Shown in pieces: positions 11,011 through 20,460 of a stretch of DNA of 30,566 bases. Source of the DNA: Reticulitermes lucifugus (taxonomy: Eukaryota > Arthropoda > Insecta > Blattodea > Rhinotermitidae); the NCBI GenBank assembly GCA_026260175.1, contig JAKCWW010007003.1, forward strand, positions 1 to 30,566. Direction: 5' to 3'. Below the pieces are notes generated by a model that saw only the letters and a list, made by a program, of their open reading frames with translations, searched no databases and was not told where the DNA came from. Made by a program: the position numbers and the translations under genes. Numbering within the stretch: the first letter of the stretch is position 1; the number at the start of each line of letters is the position of its first letter.

Positions 11011-11227
11011 AAGTGAAAATGCACGGTGAAAGCAATATAAAATGTAACACTAAAAGTCACTAAAACCGTGAATAACTTAAATTGCTCTCATAATGTCATA
11101 AAAACTTAAGTGATTTTGCATTAAAATGTTTGTGTTTCATGTTATGCATTTCAATCAATAGAACCTTTGTCACTTGCCTGGAAAATTTCTTCTGCCAGAT
11201 TTTCTTTCGTGTGTTTTGTCACATTTA

Positions 11228-11942
11228 TCACATTTCAGCATCCAGCAGTAGTCCTGGAGTTAGCACGTTTTTTCCCTTCAGTCTGGAGCCTAGAATTTCT
11301 GCAGCATCCTTAGGAAGATTTAAGTCTCTTACCAAATCATTCAGTTCAGTTTGGGTGAAACGTTCAGGTGTGCCATGTGTGTCGGTACCATATTCAGAAT
11401 CCTCTGATGACTGATTGGGAGTGGCACTTGATTCAGTCTCCAGTGTATGAAGTTTCTTAGAAGAATTAGGCACCGGTATATCAGGGCCATGTAGCACAGG
11501 TCTTATGGCAGAAGACAAATTGGGATAAGTAATTTCTTTCATATTTTTTGTATTCAAGCCTTTCAGTTTACACATTCAAAAATAGCAATCATCATCAAGA
11601 CGCCATACCATTGGTATGCCAAACCGCAGGGATTTCTTCTTTCCCTTTGTCCAGTTTCTTAAATCCTCAAGACAAACACTGCACACTGTATGAGGAGCCC
11701 AAGGCTTGTCCTGATCACCTACCTTAATTCCAAAGTAAGCAAAATAGGCAGTTTTAACAAAGGAGGTTATGTTCTGTCTTTGTTTTTTTTACCACAAAAT
11801 TCTCACAGATATAGCAAAATACATTTGAATTTTTCAGACAGTCTTCTTTACATTGTTTTTGGCACAACAAATGTACAAAAGCACCAGATTTAGCCAGGGA
11901 AATCACTTTTGTTAACACGTACTGAAATTTCTTTCTCAGCAC
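11228..11942 (-). pseudogene. Broken gene of an arthropod repeat-family CxxC protein (N-terminal part)
   Basis: Read across frames, the minus strand gives NVFCYICENFVV, then a frame change in an A-run near 11790, then YFAYFGIKVGDQDKPWAPH, CSVCLEDLRNW, RFGIPMVWRLDDDCYF, a TGA stop near 11576, then YPNLSSAIRPVLHGPDIPVP and FTQTELNDLVRDLNLPKDAAEILGSRLK. I recognise this order (CxxC, VGDQDKxWAPH, CxxC, IPMVWR, YPxLxSAxRPV, LxDLVRDLxLPKxxAE) from an abundant uncharacterised protein family in arthropod assemblies. The paired CxxC motifs suggest a zinc site. Its function is unknown to me. The family normally continues well past LTPG, but here the frame is lost at about 11250. One frameshift and one nonsense codon inactivate it. 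Confidence 0.8.
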
Positions 11943-12990
11943 TAGTTGTAGGACTTGCTATCTAGTCACAGCCATTACCAAGTTTAAAAGTGCTGCCATC
12001 TCTATGGAATAACCTGTCTTCTACAATAAAACAATGTTGCCAAATCAATAACTACTTAATTTAGTGTCTTTTGACTTTGATACTTGTATTAATGTTCAAT
12101 TATTGCACTGCAAACAATTTTTTAAAGTATTATTATAGAATTACTAAATCACTAAAAACGGTATTTGATAGAACAAAAGTAATAACATTTCTGGAATCAG
12201 CACACAACACTTCATATAAATCAAGATTCAAATTCAAAACAGCAAAATCCATGTAGACCAGTGTTATTATTTAATAGTCCACAGTTTTTGAGACACAAAT
12301 TACATAACTGCTTATAATTACCCTGTTTCGTTTATGCGCGTAGCTTTCTCAGGTTTCCTTTAATGAGCTCACTCAGCTGCGTCTTCCCTTTCTCTCGGCA
12401 TCCCACGCACGATGAATGGCAGAGAATGCATTAGAACAACACAGTCGTCGGACGTAGCGTTATAGTAGAGTCGCGTGGGTGTCTGCTTAACAAATCTGGA
12501 CCCATTATTCAGCTTCCTCCTTTGGTTTTATTCGTTCACGTGCACTAGAAGAATACTTGGTGCGCACCACACAGATATTTCAAGCCCATAAACTAGTATC
12601 GTAGATGAAGTCATCGATGACATGTTGGCAACGTGGTATTAATTCGTACATTTACGTCAACATCGCCTTGAAATGTTTCGATGTTCTTCTAAAACCACTG
12701 CTATTGAGATTATTCTCTGTAATTTCATTGAGTACAGAAATATTTATCATTTAGCACAAAGTTTGTCCATATAGCTAGTGACGTTACGAACAATCTGATT
12801 TATCATGTATTCCTTACTCCCTGCCTCTAGACGTAACGGCTTGCTCTCACGGACATGACAGAGAATTTAGTTTTACATTCGTGGCGCAATTTGGGATTTC
12901 GACAGGGGTGCAGATGGTGGAATAGAGCTCTGAACATCACACGTAGTGAGACACATTAGACCAGATATGCTGTGGTGGAAATCTCTGATC
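11943..12990. other. Non-coding, no recognised feature
   Basis: Nothing beyond short chance frames (61 and 62 residues). A moderately GC-richer patch around 12360-12480 has no motif I recognise. Confidence 0.5.
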
Positions 12991-13004
12991 CTTATGATCA
13001 GTAT

Positions 13005-13240
13005 TTGCTCTGGATTCCGGTCTTCTGGGATGTGACGCTGTGTGGCTAGTAAGTGGTTTCCGACTCTGGAGGAACGTGTCGCCTTTTTCTTCAAGGGTTC
13101 AAGCTCCATGGAGAATGCTTACTTTCTGGCATTATTCATGGACCTTGGACGCTTTAAGATGAATGCGACACTTTCCTTTGAAACGTTGGGAACCACTTAC
13201 CCAGCGACGCATCTTCACATCTCGGAAGATCAGAATCCTC
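13005..13240. repeat. Imperfect inverted pair of hammerhead-like repeats
   Basis: The minus strand of about 13005-13105 and the plus strand of about 13140-13240 align. Both run from CTTGAAGA or CTTTAAGA through a GCGACAC…TTCCT segment and a GGAAAC or GAAAC segment to AACCACTTAC, and then to a tail encoding ATQRHIPEDRNP (minus) or ATHLHISEDQNP (plus). The tails point outward. The plus tail continues to LRRCENLK at about 13265. The arms are substantially diverged. The two small open frames here (78 and 87 residues) simply read through the repeat. Confidence 0.55.
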
Positions 13241-13377
13241 GATTACGCCGCTGTGAAAACCTGAAACCTCGCACAGTGTTTGCCGTCTTTGAGAATGTGC
13301 TGTAAAATAGAAATTGTTTTGATTTTTTCTCTTACTTTAACTTCCTACTGAAACAGAAAAAGTATACTGTTGATATA

Positions 13378-13459
13378 TGCGTTCTCCTGCGATCTTACGT
13401 AGCGTAGAATGGTATTTCCATACCGACGTTTCGGGACAAAATATCGGTCCCATCTTCAA
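13378..13459 (-). repeat. Left arm of an 82-bp inverted pair with a hammerhead-like hairpin
   Basis: The minus strand reads TTGAAGA-T-GGGAC … GTCCC-GAAACGTCGGTA and then a tail (ccattctacgctacgtaa). It is the reverse complement of 13489-13570 with substitutions only, separated by a 29-bp spacer. Confidence 0.75.
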
Positions 13460-13488
13460 GGGTCAGATTGTTCTTGGACTCTTCAATG

Positions 13489-13570
13489 TTGAAGATGGGA
13501 CCGAAAAGTTGTCCCGAAAAGTCGGTACGGAACTACCACTCTACGCAGCGTAAAATCCCAGAAGAGCGCA
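13489..13570 (+). repeat. Right arm of the 82-bp inverted pair with a hammerhead-like hairpin
   Basis: TTGAAGA (13489-13495), T, stem II GGGAC (13497-13501) pairing with GTCCC (13511-13515), GAAA (13516-13519), then AGTCGGTA. The tail encodes RNYHSTQRKIPEERSYH and continues to about 13610. The layout copies a hammerhead ribozyme, but the invariant C at the start of CTGANGA is T in both arms, which should abolish the C3-G8 pair. Confidence 0.75.
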
Positions 13571-14013
13571 GCTATCATTTACATTGGTTCGGGCGCCTGA
13601 AATCACGCATAGATAGTCGATATCACTATGCTCACCATTTGCCATTCAATTCCTATTTTAAACGACTTGACCGAAATTCAAGAAACATGTTCATAATTTT
13701 CCCCACTGGAAAACCCCGCAAAGCGATAGTTCTTGATTCCTCACAGTCAGTAATAAGAGCATAGCGTGGCATAAGCCTGCAAGTTTGAGGCTGTGTGCCA
13801 CTGGCGCCGCTGACTTTCAGGTTCTGAAACGAAGCACGTTGGTAAAACACGTACATTTTGTTAAGGCTGTATTTTTTATAGAATGTACAATAAGACTGTA
13901 GCGGCCGTGAATAAACGTTGTTTAACTTTCGGTGTGAATGCAATAACTAATGAGCTGTTAGGGCCAGACGTAAGAAACTTGGTTTGAAAAGGGAATGCAA
14001 ACATGACTACATA

Positions 14014-14025
14014 TCAGGTAAGGTA
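14014..14025. repeat. SINE target-site duplication, left copy
   Basis: TCAGGTAAGGTA, repeated exactly at 14310-14321 on the far side of the SINE. Confidence 0.9.
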
Positions 14026-14309
14026 TTTTTTTTATGGTGAAGGGCCCCGCAGCAAATGCTACGGACGCACCGCAGCCTTCAGGCTTATTGTGCAACCCTG
14101 TGATGAAGGTGATTAGTGTTTTTTCGTTTTTTGGTCTAAGGGAGCACCGATGGAATTAAACTGACAAGAGAAAACCGAAGTACTCTGGAAAAAAAACCTG
14201 TCCCAGTGCCACTTTGTCCACCACATATCCCACATGGACTGACCCGGGATCGAAACCGGGCCTTCGCGCTGAGAGGCCTGCAACTACCCACCTGAGCCAT
14301 GGCACGGCC
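14026..14309 (-). mobile_element. tRNA-derived SINE
   Basis: On the minus strand the element begins GGCCGTGCCATGGCTCAGGTG. It has a pol III A-box-like segment (TGGCTCAGGTGGG, about 14299-14287) and a B-box-like segment (GGTTTCGATCCC, 14257-14246) at tRNA-like spacing, followed by a non-tRNA body and an A-rich 3' end (the T-run at 14026-14032 on the plus strand). It has perfect 12-bp target-site duplications on both sides. SINEs are transcribed by RNA polymerase III and mobilised by a LINE partner in trans. The A-tail and flanking duplication show target-primed retrotransposition. It sits immediately before the second LINE fragment. The partner LINE cannot be inferred from this sequence. Confidence 0.88.
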
Positions 14310-14321
14310 TCAGGTAAGGTA
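14310..14321. repeat. SINE target-site duplication, right copy
   Basis: An exact copy of TCAGGTAAGGTA at 14014-14025, abutting the pol III-promoter end of the SINE. Confidence 0.9.
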
Positions 14322-14325
14322 GGTT

Positions 14326-15310
14326 AATAAAAAGTGTGTAAATGAAACCTGTACTGAATTCGGCATAGACAAAAATTTGTCTGATGCTTTTCCTATTTAG
14401 AATTGTCTGAAGCAGGAAAAGACATTATTTCCTTTGCTTTTCAACTTTGCTTTAATGTGAAACGTTAGGAAGTTTCAGTCAAACCAGAAGTTTCTGATTT
14501 ATGCTGATGATGCGAATTTATTGGGTGAAACCATACCTAACATAAAGAAAAACACAGACGCCTTATTAGTCGCTAGTAAGGAGATTGGTCTTGAAGTGAA
14601 TGCTGGGGAAACTCAGTATAAGTTCATGTCTCGTAAGGATAGGTAACAAAGCCTCTGAAAGTGTAGCGAAGTCCAAATATGTCGCGACAACTCTGGCAAA
14701 TCGAAATTGTTTTTATGAAGAAATTAAGAGCAGATTGAACTCAGGGAATGCCTGCCACCCTTCGGCCCAGAAATTTTGTTTTCCAGTTTGATATCCAAAA
14801 ATACGAGTATGAAGAACAAAATATACTGAACTGTAATTTGTTGGTCTCTTAAAGTGACAGACGAACACAAGCTGAGAGTGTTCGAGAATAGTGTGCTGAG
14901 GGAAATATTTGGGGCGGAGCGGGACGAGGTAACAGGGGAGTGCAGATGACTGCATAAGGAGGCGCTTGGTGGTCTGTAATCCTCACCAAATATTTTTCTA
15001 TGATCAAATCAAGGAAGAGAAGATGGACGAAACATGGGGGCATAGAGGGTATTGGTAAGGAAACCTGAGGTAAGGGGACCACTTGGAATACTTAGTCGTA
15101 GATGGGAGGATAATTTTAAAATAAATTTTCAAGAACTAATATGGGTGCGTGGACTGGATTGGTCTGCCTCAGGATAGGGACAGGTGGCTGGCTCTTGTGG
15201 ACACGGTAATGAAATTACGGGTTTCATAGAATGCGGGGAATTTTTGATTAGCTGAGAAACTATTAGCTTCTGAAGAAGGACTTTGCTTTACGTAGTTAGT
15301 TGGTTAGTAC
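14326..15310 (+). pseudogene. Second LINE copy: RT palm to 3' end, degenerate
   Basis: Homologous to the LINE at 1-838 but covering the downstream part. It starts near the VCLNET segment, keeps YADD at 14500-14511 and continues into regions the first copy lacks: KEIGLEVNAGET, SKYVATTLANRN, EEIKSRLNSGNA, DEHKLRVFENSVLREIF and ERDEVTGEC. It ends with LPQDRDRWLALV and MKLRVS with a stop at 15237-15239, close to the expected natural C-terminus. About 60 bp of 3' untranslated-type sequence seem to follow. It is inactivated by numerous frame changes, internal deletions (for example the KLNGTHQL segment before YADD) and stops. Homology to the first copy begins immediately downstream of the SINE duplication. 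Confidence 0.88.
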
Positions 15311-16868
15311 ATTTAGTACTTCAGTTGTACAAAAATTTCTGTCATATTAAATTTTGCAAAAGTTACTAAAGTAAATGGCTATAATATACGCCAAAGCAAT
15401 TTGATAAACAGCAATTTTCTATTACGGCTGGAATAACACATGTATGTACGACGGCAGATATGACATGTCATTCGCTGCGTATAATCTACAGCTATACCGT
15501 GTTGTATATCGGGGGTTTCATAGCGGCTTCCCAGCGGAGAAGCCCGGTTTAATTCAATGTTAGGCATGTGAAATTTGTGTTGGCCAAAGTCTCTTTATAG
15601 GCATGAAAATTTTAAAACCGTTGGAGGAGTTTTCTTTCAGTATCTAGTCTTACTGGGTAACGTTACAGAATGTTTTCAACACATTACATTTTTCTGCCTC
15701 CTCTTAACCAGCTAACCTGCAGTCCCTGTTACCCATTGAATCGGAGACTGGGTTAGCCACAGAGCCGATGTGGGCACCTTTGTAGTGGGAAAATTATCTT
15801 TCTCCTGACTGGATTTGGCAGTTGATGCGTACTGAATAATTTAGTATAAGGATTTCTATGCAGAAGTGTGGAAAGTTTCAGAAGTTGAATTTTTCAGTAG
15901 AGTTACACATATCAATGCCTTGGCCAAAGTCACTTGTGCAGTTCCAGACTTGACCGGGAAAATCCAGTGTGACCTGTGCTGCCTGTAAGCTTTTAATTTC
16001 AAATAATTTACAGACATTATCGACCTCTTAATGACAGAAATGTTTCATTCTTCGGTCACCTACCAACAAAAATATCCAGCATCCAAAAAAAAGTATCCCA
16101 TCCCTATTCTAAGCGTTATGATACGACGGGGAATGAGTAATATCCTGATCCGTATAAGTGCCCAATTGAGGACTGAAAAGTTTATATTTAAAACCTTTAT
16201 ATGCACCCTTTGAACCAGAGAAGGCTGGTCACCCCTGTGCGTCATCTGGTGACGGTTTAATAGTGATGTACCTTAACAACTAATCGTTAGAGGTGTAAAT
16301 GGAATGCAATTCACTATCACAACAATCTTACAGCTCCGGGGACTATGTGTGTACCTCTCGATATGGATCAATAACAGCTGCATTGCAGCTGTGTCTGTCC
16401 CGATATGATTTGTAGCAGAGAGAACATTGTTTATTGAGATTTATTGCACTTGTGTTAGATCACCTGTTCTAAAATAAAGGCACTCTGTTTATTCAAGGGA
16501 TAACCTATGTAACCTGCTTAAATACATGTAGGTGCTACGTGATTATTTGAAGAATCCCCTCACATGTCCCACGCGCCAAACAGCATGAAAGAGGCCAGCA
16601 GACTTCCGAATATTTAAATGCTACGAAGGGAATATCTTGCTCAGCTAATCTATTTCCTTATACCCAAAACATGACTAATTTGTGACAGTGTTGGTTGAAT
16701 TAAGTCTCTACTAATCTTTGGTATTACAATCCATTTGTACATTTCAACAGTAGTATTAATTAAGTGCGCAAATACACTAGGACAAATTAAAGTAAAGTTT
16801 CTTACTGCATATCTCAGAATGTGAAGGGTTAAAGCTAAGATTACTTATTTCTGTTGTTGAAAATGGTT
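15311..16868. other. Non-coding, no recognised feature
   Basis: Only chance-length frames (60-62 residues). I see no transposon domain, tRNA or repeat that I can name. Confidence 0.5.
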
Positions 16869-17125
16869 GACCCAAGGATCGGTCGTGGCGGCATGTAGAA
16901 TTGGCCACGGCTGTCACCGGACCTCGCCCCATTAGATTGCCTTATGTGGGGTTACAACAAAGCCGTGGTTTATGCACGTAATGTAAACGCGAGAGAAGAA
17001 TTACTTCGGCGAATTCTAAAGTCTGCTAGAAGCACAAATAACATCGCAAGGTTACATGTTCCCAGACCACGTGTGTCAGAAAATGGATACAAGGAGACGG
17101 AGGCCATTTTGAAAAATTTGCATGA
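16869..17125 (+). pseudogene. C-terminal fragment of a mariner/IS630-superfamily DDE transposase
   Basis: The frame reads DPRIGRGGM, TAG (16896-16898), then NWPRLSPDLAPLDCLMWGYNKAVVYARNVNAREELLRRIL. After a one-base frame change near 17048 it continues as KVTCSQTTCVRKWIQGDGGHFEKFA with a natural-looking TGA at 17123-17125. The SPDLxPLDxxxWG signature carries the third catalytic acid of the DDE/D triad (Asp in APLD), which is intact here. The upstream two thirds of the transposase, with the other two acids, are absent. The GGHFE C-terminus matches the abundant insect SPDLxPLD family. One stop and one frameshift make it non-functional. I could not find terminal inverted repeats. Confidence 0.85.
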
Positions 17126-17740
17126 GTGTGTACTACGTATCTGTTACTGTACAAAAAAACTATTCTTTAAAAATACACAATGTGTTTATTTTTTAAATAT
17201 ATTCAGTTTATTTTAAATACTTATAGCTTCCTAACCGTTTCGGTTCGGCCTGTGTGTGTACTAATGAAATTTCCTATAGTACTGAACTTGCATCCTGACA
17301 CATCTTGTATCGTTAGTTGTAATATTTATAATGTCTCATACCAATAAATAAGGATAAAATTATTTCTACATCTGATCGAGAGACTCAACATCAGTTAACT
17401 TTAATAATCCAAGTACATATAACTACTCGCGTACGAGTTGCTGTTAGAACTTCTTAACTCTCTCAGCAATATTAATTACCTACAGTGTGTTAATCTCAAT
17501 TACAGAGCCATATAATTAACTAGTATTTCTTAAATTAATGGTACATTCCAAGACTCTCAGTGACTGTTATTCAGAGACTATTTGTACTGTGTACTTACAT
17601 TAATAAATCAAATGATATGAGTAAGGGCATATTCAGGTTTCTCAGTGACAATGTTATGCACAACATATAGCAGCTGAAATAACAGTATTTTTTGCACACG
17701 GCCAGAATCCATACTCCACATTTGTTTCGCGGCACAGGAA
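17126..17740. other. Non-coding, no recognised feature
   Basis: AT-rich sequence with an open tail extending from the transposase frame to 17216, but no domain. No hammerhead core accompanies the GTTTCGG at 17239-17245. Confidence 0.5.
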
Positions 17741-17906
17741 GTAGCCGCATGGGTGAGATCAGAAACAAGAGTTTAGCAGGAAACCCGAAGGAAAGAGGCG
17801 ACTAGCTAAACCAAGAAGTAGATGGAAAATAATATTATAACGAACTTGAAGGACGTACGTTTTGGTGTGGTCTGGATTCAACTGGCTTCATATAGTGGTT
17901 AGTGGA
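17741..17906 (+). pseudogene. Third LINE scrap, extreme C-terminal region
   Basis: The frame starting at 17749 reads MGEIRNKSLAG. After a one-base frame change near 17780 it reads KPEGKRRLAKPRSRWK, a lapse, then LKDVRFGVVWIQLAS. This follows the usual C-terminal order of these LINE polyproteins (MGExRN, KPEGKRxxxxPRxRW, then DLxxV…W…LA), equivalent to the end of the copy at 15.0-15.2 kb. Only about 55 residues survive, and the copy is independent of the other two. Confidence 0.7.
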
Positions 17907-19058
17907 AGAGTCTTTTTCGTACGTAATTGAACATACGCGTTTAGAAAAGGCATGTGTTTCTCGACCGGCAAGACGCCTATCAAAAACGCCCGATAGTACT
18001 CAACATTCTTTCTTTGAGACTGGATATTGAAGTACACACTAAGCATTATGAACCGAATTAGTTTTCATACATAAAATTCAATTATAAACTTGTACTCTCT
18101 TCAATTCCAGACTCAGCGGCTATGAAATTCTTAATTCTTAATTCTTACAAATAAATAATACAAGACACAGGCATCATTAATTTGTAAAACTGAATTTAAA
18201 AGGTTTTTCGATATTTTCAGTAATTAAAGAATTACAAGGAGAAACAATTTCTAATTGCTTGCAGACTGTGTACTGTTATCCAGGTGTGTGATTAGCTTCG
18301 CAAAATTCTTTGCTATTCGCAGTAAATTCAAGTACGCTGAATTGTGTTAGTAGCAAAAGACGCATTTCAAATACATGTAGCTCTTTCCGTGCAACTCGCT
18401 TTCCGTTTAAGAACGCGATAAACACAATCTCAAGTCAGGCAGAGAAAGCAGGAACTAATACTGGAAGCTTATAGTCAAGGAGGACAATAACATATTGTTT
18501 TTCGTCGCCAGTTCTACCGTCATAAAAGCCAGTTTGATAGATATTGGATTTTACGATCGGGTGAACATCATTCTTCGTTACAGAAGGAAATGAAGTAAAC
18601 AGGGCACACAGAATTTAGTTCAATGATGAAGAAAGTCATGATACCTTCGGTATTATTGATTCCATTATTGTTTGATAATGGTACTAGCTCTTCCAGTCAA
18701 TCGATATTGGGTCGTATATCAACACAAATGTCTAAGTGAAAGACAATTTGTAGCAAACGTCTATTCTACAATAAAGGAAACGTAGGTTTAGTGTAAACAA
18801 GTATCCGTGTTTCTCGTACACAGAGTGTATCTAAAATGCTTAAACAAGACTCAAGAGTGGGTTCCTAACATCAAAATAAAGAAAAAACTTTATAGAAACA
18901 CATGACAAGAAATCAGTGGCTTTTGAGTTTAACCGAAATATTACATTCAATAACAAGTACACTGAATATGTAATATTTTACTTAACAATTGACATAATAT
19001 ATTTACAATACACTTTCCCAATTTAATAACTGTTGAATTCTTATTGTTAAGCCACAAT
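17907..19058. other. Non-coding, no recognised feature
   Basis: No open frame of note and no recognisable repeat. A small direct reiteration (cttaattcttaattctta) lies at about 18129-18148. Confidence 0.5.
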
Positions 19059-19440
19059 TCACTGCAAATGCTCATTCTGTCCTCCACCTGAATTAATGCA
19101 CTCGTGGGCACGACGGATCAGGACTGTCGCAAGCATTAAAGTTTCCCGGGAAGGTTGCAAATGTTATGACGCGCATAAAGAATGCTTTTATGAAGTGTCC
19201 CTTCATCTTCAAATGGAGCTGAATGCACTAGCCTTTCTAAGCGTCCCCACAGACAGGAATGTGAATGATTGAGATCGGACAAACGTGGGGGCCATGAACC
19301 TGGTCTCGCACTACCTATCCATTTGTCATGATAGTTATTACCGAGTCGGTTAAAATGTGCCGGAAATTCGTTGTGCGCGAACCATGCTTTTACTGTCAAA
19401 AGCACATTTTTCCAGCAGTCGTAGAAAATTATTTACTTCG
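19059..19440 (-). pseudogene. Second DDE transposase relic of the same superfamily
   Basis: The minus strand gives LLENV (with one extra A causing a frame change near 19415), then LLTVKAWFAHNEFPAHFNRL, DKWIGSARPGSWPPRLSDLN and LWGRLERLVHSAPFEDEGTL. After another frame change it gives LIRRAHECINSGGGQNEHLQ with a natural-looking TGA at 19061-19059. The order matches HDGAPAHF, WIGRGGPxxWPPRSPDLNPLDFFLWGRLK and the GGGxxEHL terminus of this family. The second catalytic Asp region (HDGAPAH) is changed to HNEFPAH, and the third (SPDLNPLD) is changed to LSDLNHSH, so both acid sites are damaged. It is in opposite orientation to the copy at 16.9 kb and differs in C-terminal detail, so it is a separate insertion. 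Confidence 0.85.
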
Positions 19441-19559
19441 AAAAGTATGTGTTTGCGGACATATAATATATGAACATTTTTCTTTGTTTTGGTGTGGGGA
19501 ACTCACATCTGAAACTTGTCCTAGAAATTTAGGTACACATTATATACGCCTATATATAG

Positions 19560-19588
<29 letters not shown>
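19560..19588. repeat. (TA)n microsatellite
   Basis: An uninterrupted AT dinucleotide run of 29 bases, preceded by further TATA-rich sequence from about 19540. The tyrosine/isoleucine-rich reading frame across it is an artefact. Confidence 0.95.
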
Positions 19589-19590
<2 letters not shown>

Positions 19591-20339
19591 CTTTCACGAC
19601 GCTAATAAGCGATAAAATTTGGTTCTTCTGTTCTGGAAGTGCTGGTTTTATGTGTCAGGAAGAACACCAGATATCCTGACTGATAGTTTTCATGTTATTC
19701 CCCATTTCTCCAAGGAGATGCAGGGAGAGTGCCTAAAATTGCACCATAATTGTTTTCTTCCACATACTTTTCCGTTCATTAAACAATATCACTATAGAAT
19801 TCGACTTAGTGAGAGCATTATTAAACAAACAAGCAAGCAAATAAACAAACAAACAGAGATGACCAAACCTCCCCCTTATGTGTGTAACACTCCTGATGCG
19901 TACTGGGGAGATCCAGTTTACACTCATATCGGTCACCGGTTGTCGTGACTACGAGTACGTCAAGGTTAGAGTAGGTGACCAAAAGGTTATGCAAACATCT
20001 GTTAAGGACCTCTTGCTAACGTTAAATCTATGAACCAATAAATTTCTGAATTACAAACCATGAAGCATTCTTAAGAGTTACATATATTATATTTCATGTT
20101 TCAATAAAAGTTAATTATTCATGCGATATTTGTGTTCATATTACATAATTTCTCGTTTTTGTAATCAAATAATATCACAGTCCCCGAGATAAATTAAAAG
20201 ATCTGCGTAGCAATGAAATCCTTACTTTAACTCCTAGTCGGGAGGGAAAAAGGTTTTTAACGAGGTTCGTACGGCTGTAACTACGGCGTAAATCGGTTTA
20301 GGCCTAATCCACTCTTCAAATACCGCAGTTCACCTTAAA
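19589..20339. other. Non-coding with a short (AAAC)n-like run
   Basis: Two overlapping frames of 109 (plus) and 67 (minus) residues have no recognisable motif, and the plus frame reads through simple sequence. An imperfect AAAC/AAGC run occupies about 19821-19856. Confidence 0.5.
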
Positions 20340-20460
20340 AGTCTTAAAAATCACGAAATCTCTTTTACAATAATCAGTAACCGACCGGGAATCGAAACGA
20401 ATGATACCTGAAAACGATTCAGACCAAATGTCGGTCTTCGTGCCAGCCTTGTAATGGTTT
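20340..20460 (-). repeat. Possible degraded tRNA-derived SINE
   Basis: The minus strand contains TTTCGATTCCCGGTCGG (about 20398-20382), a good match to a tRNA T-arm or pol III B box, preceded by a weak A-box region. No poly-A tail or flanking duplication was found, so this could be chance. Confidence 0.3.

Larger units (their letters stand above)
10556..11055. mobile_element. Divergent inverted pair of PLE termini, bracketed by a 12-bp direct repeat
   Basis: Two 159-bp arms (10569-10727 and 10852-11010) are near-identical reverse complements, separated by 124 bp of unrelated AT-rich DNA. Each arm holds a hammerhead-type motif pointing outward and ends in the gtgcatttrttggtt tail seen in the PLE at 4.6 kb. 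GTAACACTAAAA occurs at 10556-10567 and again at 11044-11055, outside the arms, which looks like a target-site duplication. On the right, 33 bp lie between the arm end and the repeat, including aatgcacggtg, which is also in the 4.6-kb PLE tail. This suggests a single insertion of a non-coding, PLE-derived element. Confidence 0.65.

Noticed and set aside
13653..13943. 96-residue minus-strand frame
   Set aside because: It competes with a plus-strand frame through repeat DNA and has no conserved motif.
17225..17260. GTTTCGGTTCGGCC, resembling the GAAAC side of the hammerhead at 10.65 kb
   Set aside because: No CTGANGA core at a suitable distance on the minus strand.
9956..18371. Exact 17-mer aaaagacgcatttcaaa at 9956-9972 and 18355-18371
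   Set aside because: No homology extends beyond it; compatible with chance or a tiny repeat scrap in AT-rich DNA.
19328..19948. 95- and 109-residue plus-strand frames
   Set aside because: The first is antisense to the transposase relic and reads the TA run; the second reads AAAC simple sequence.
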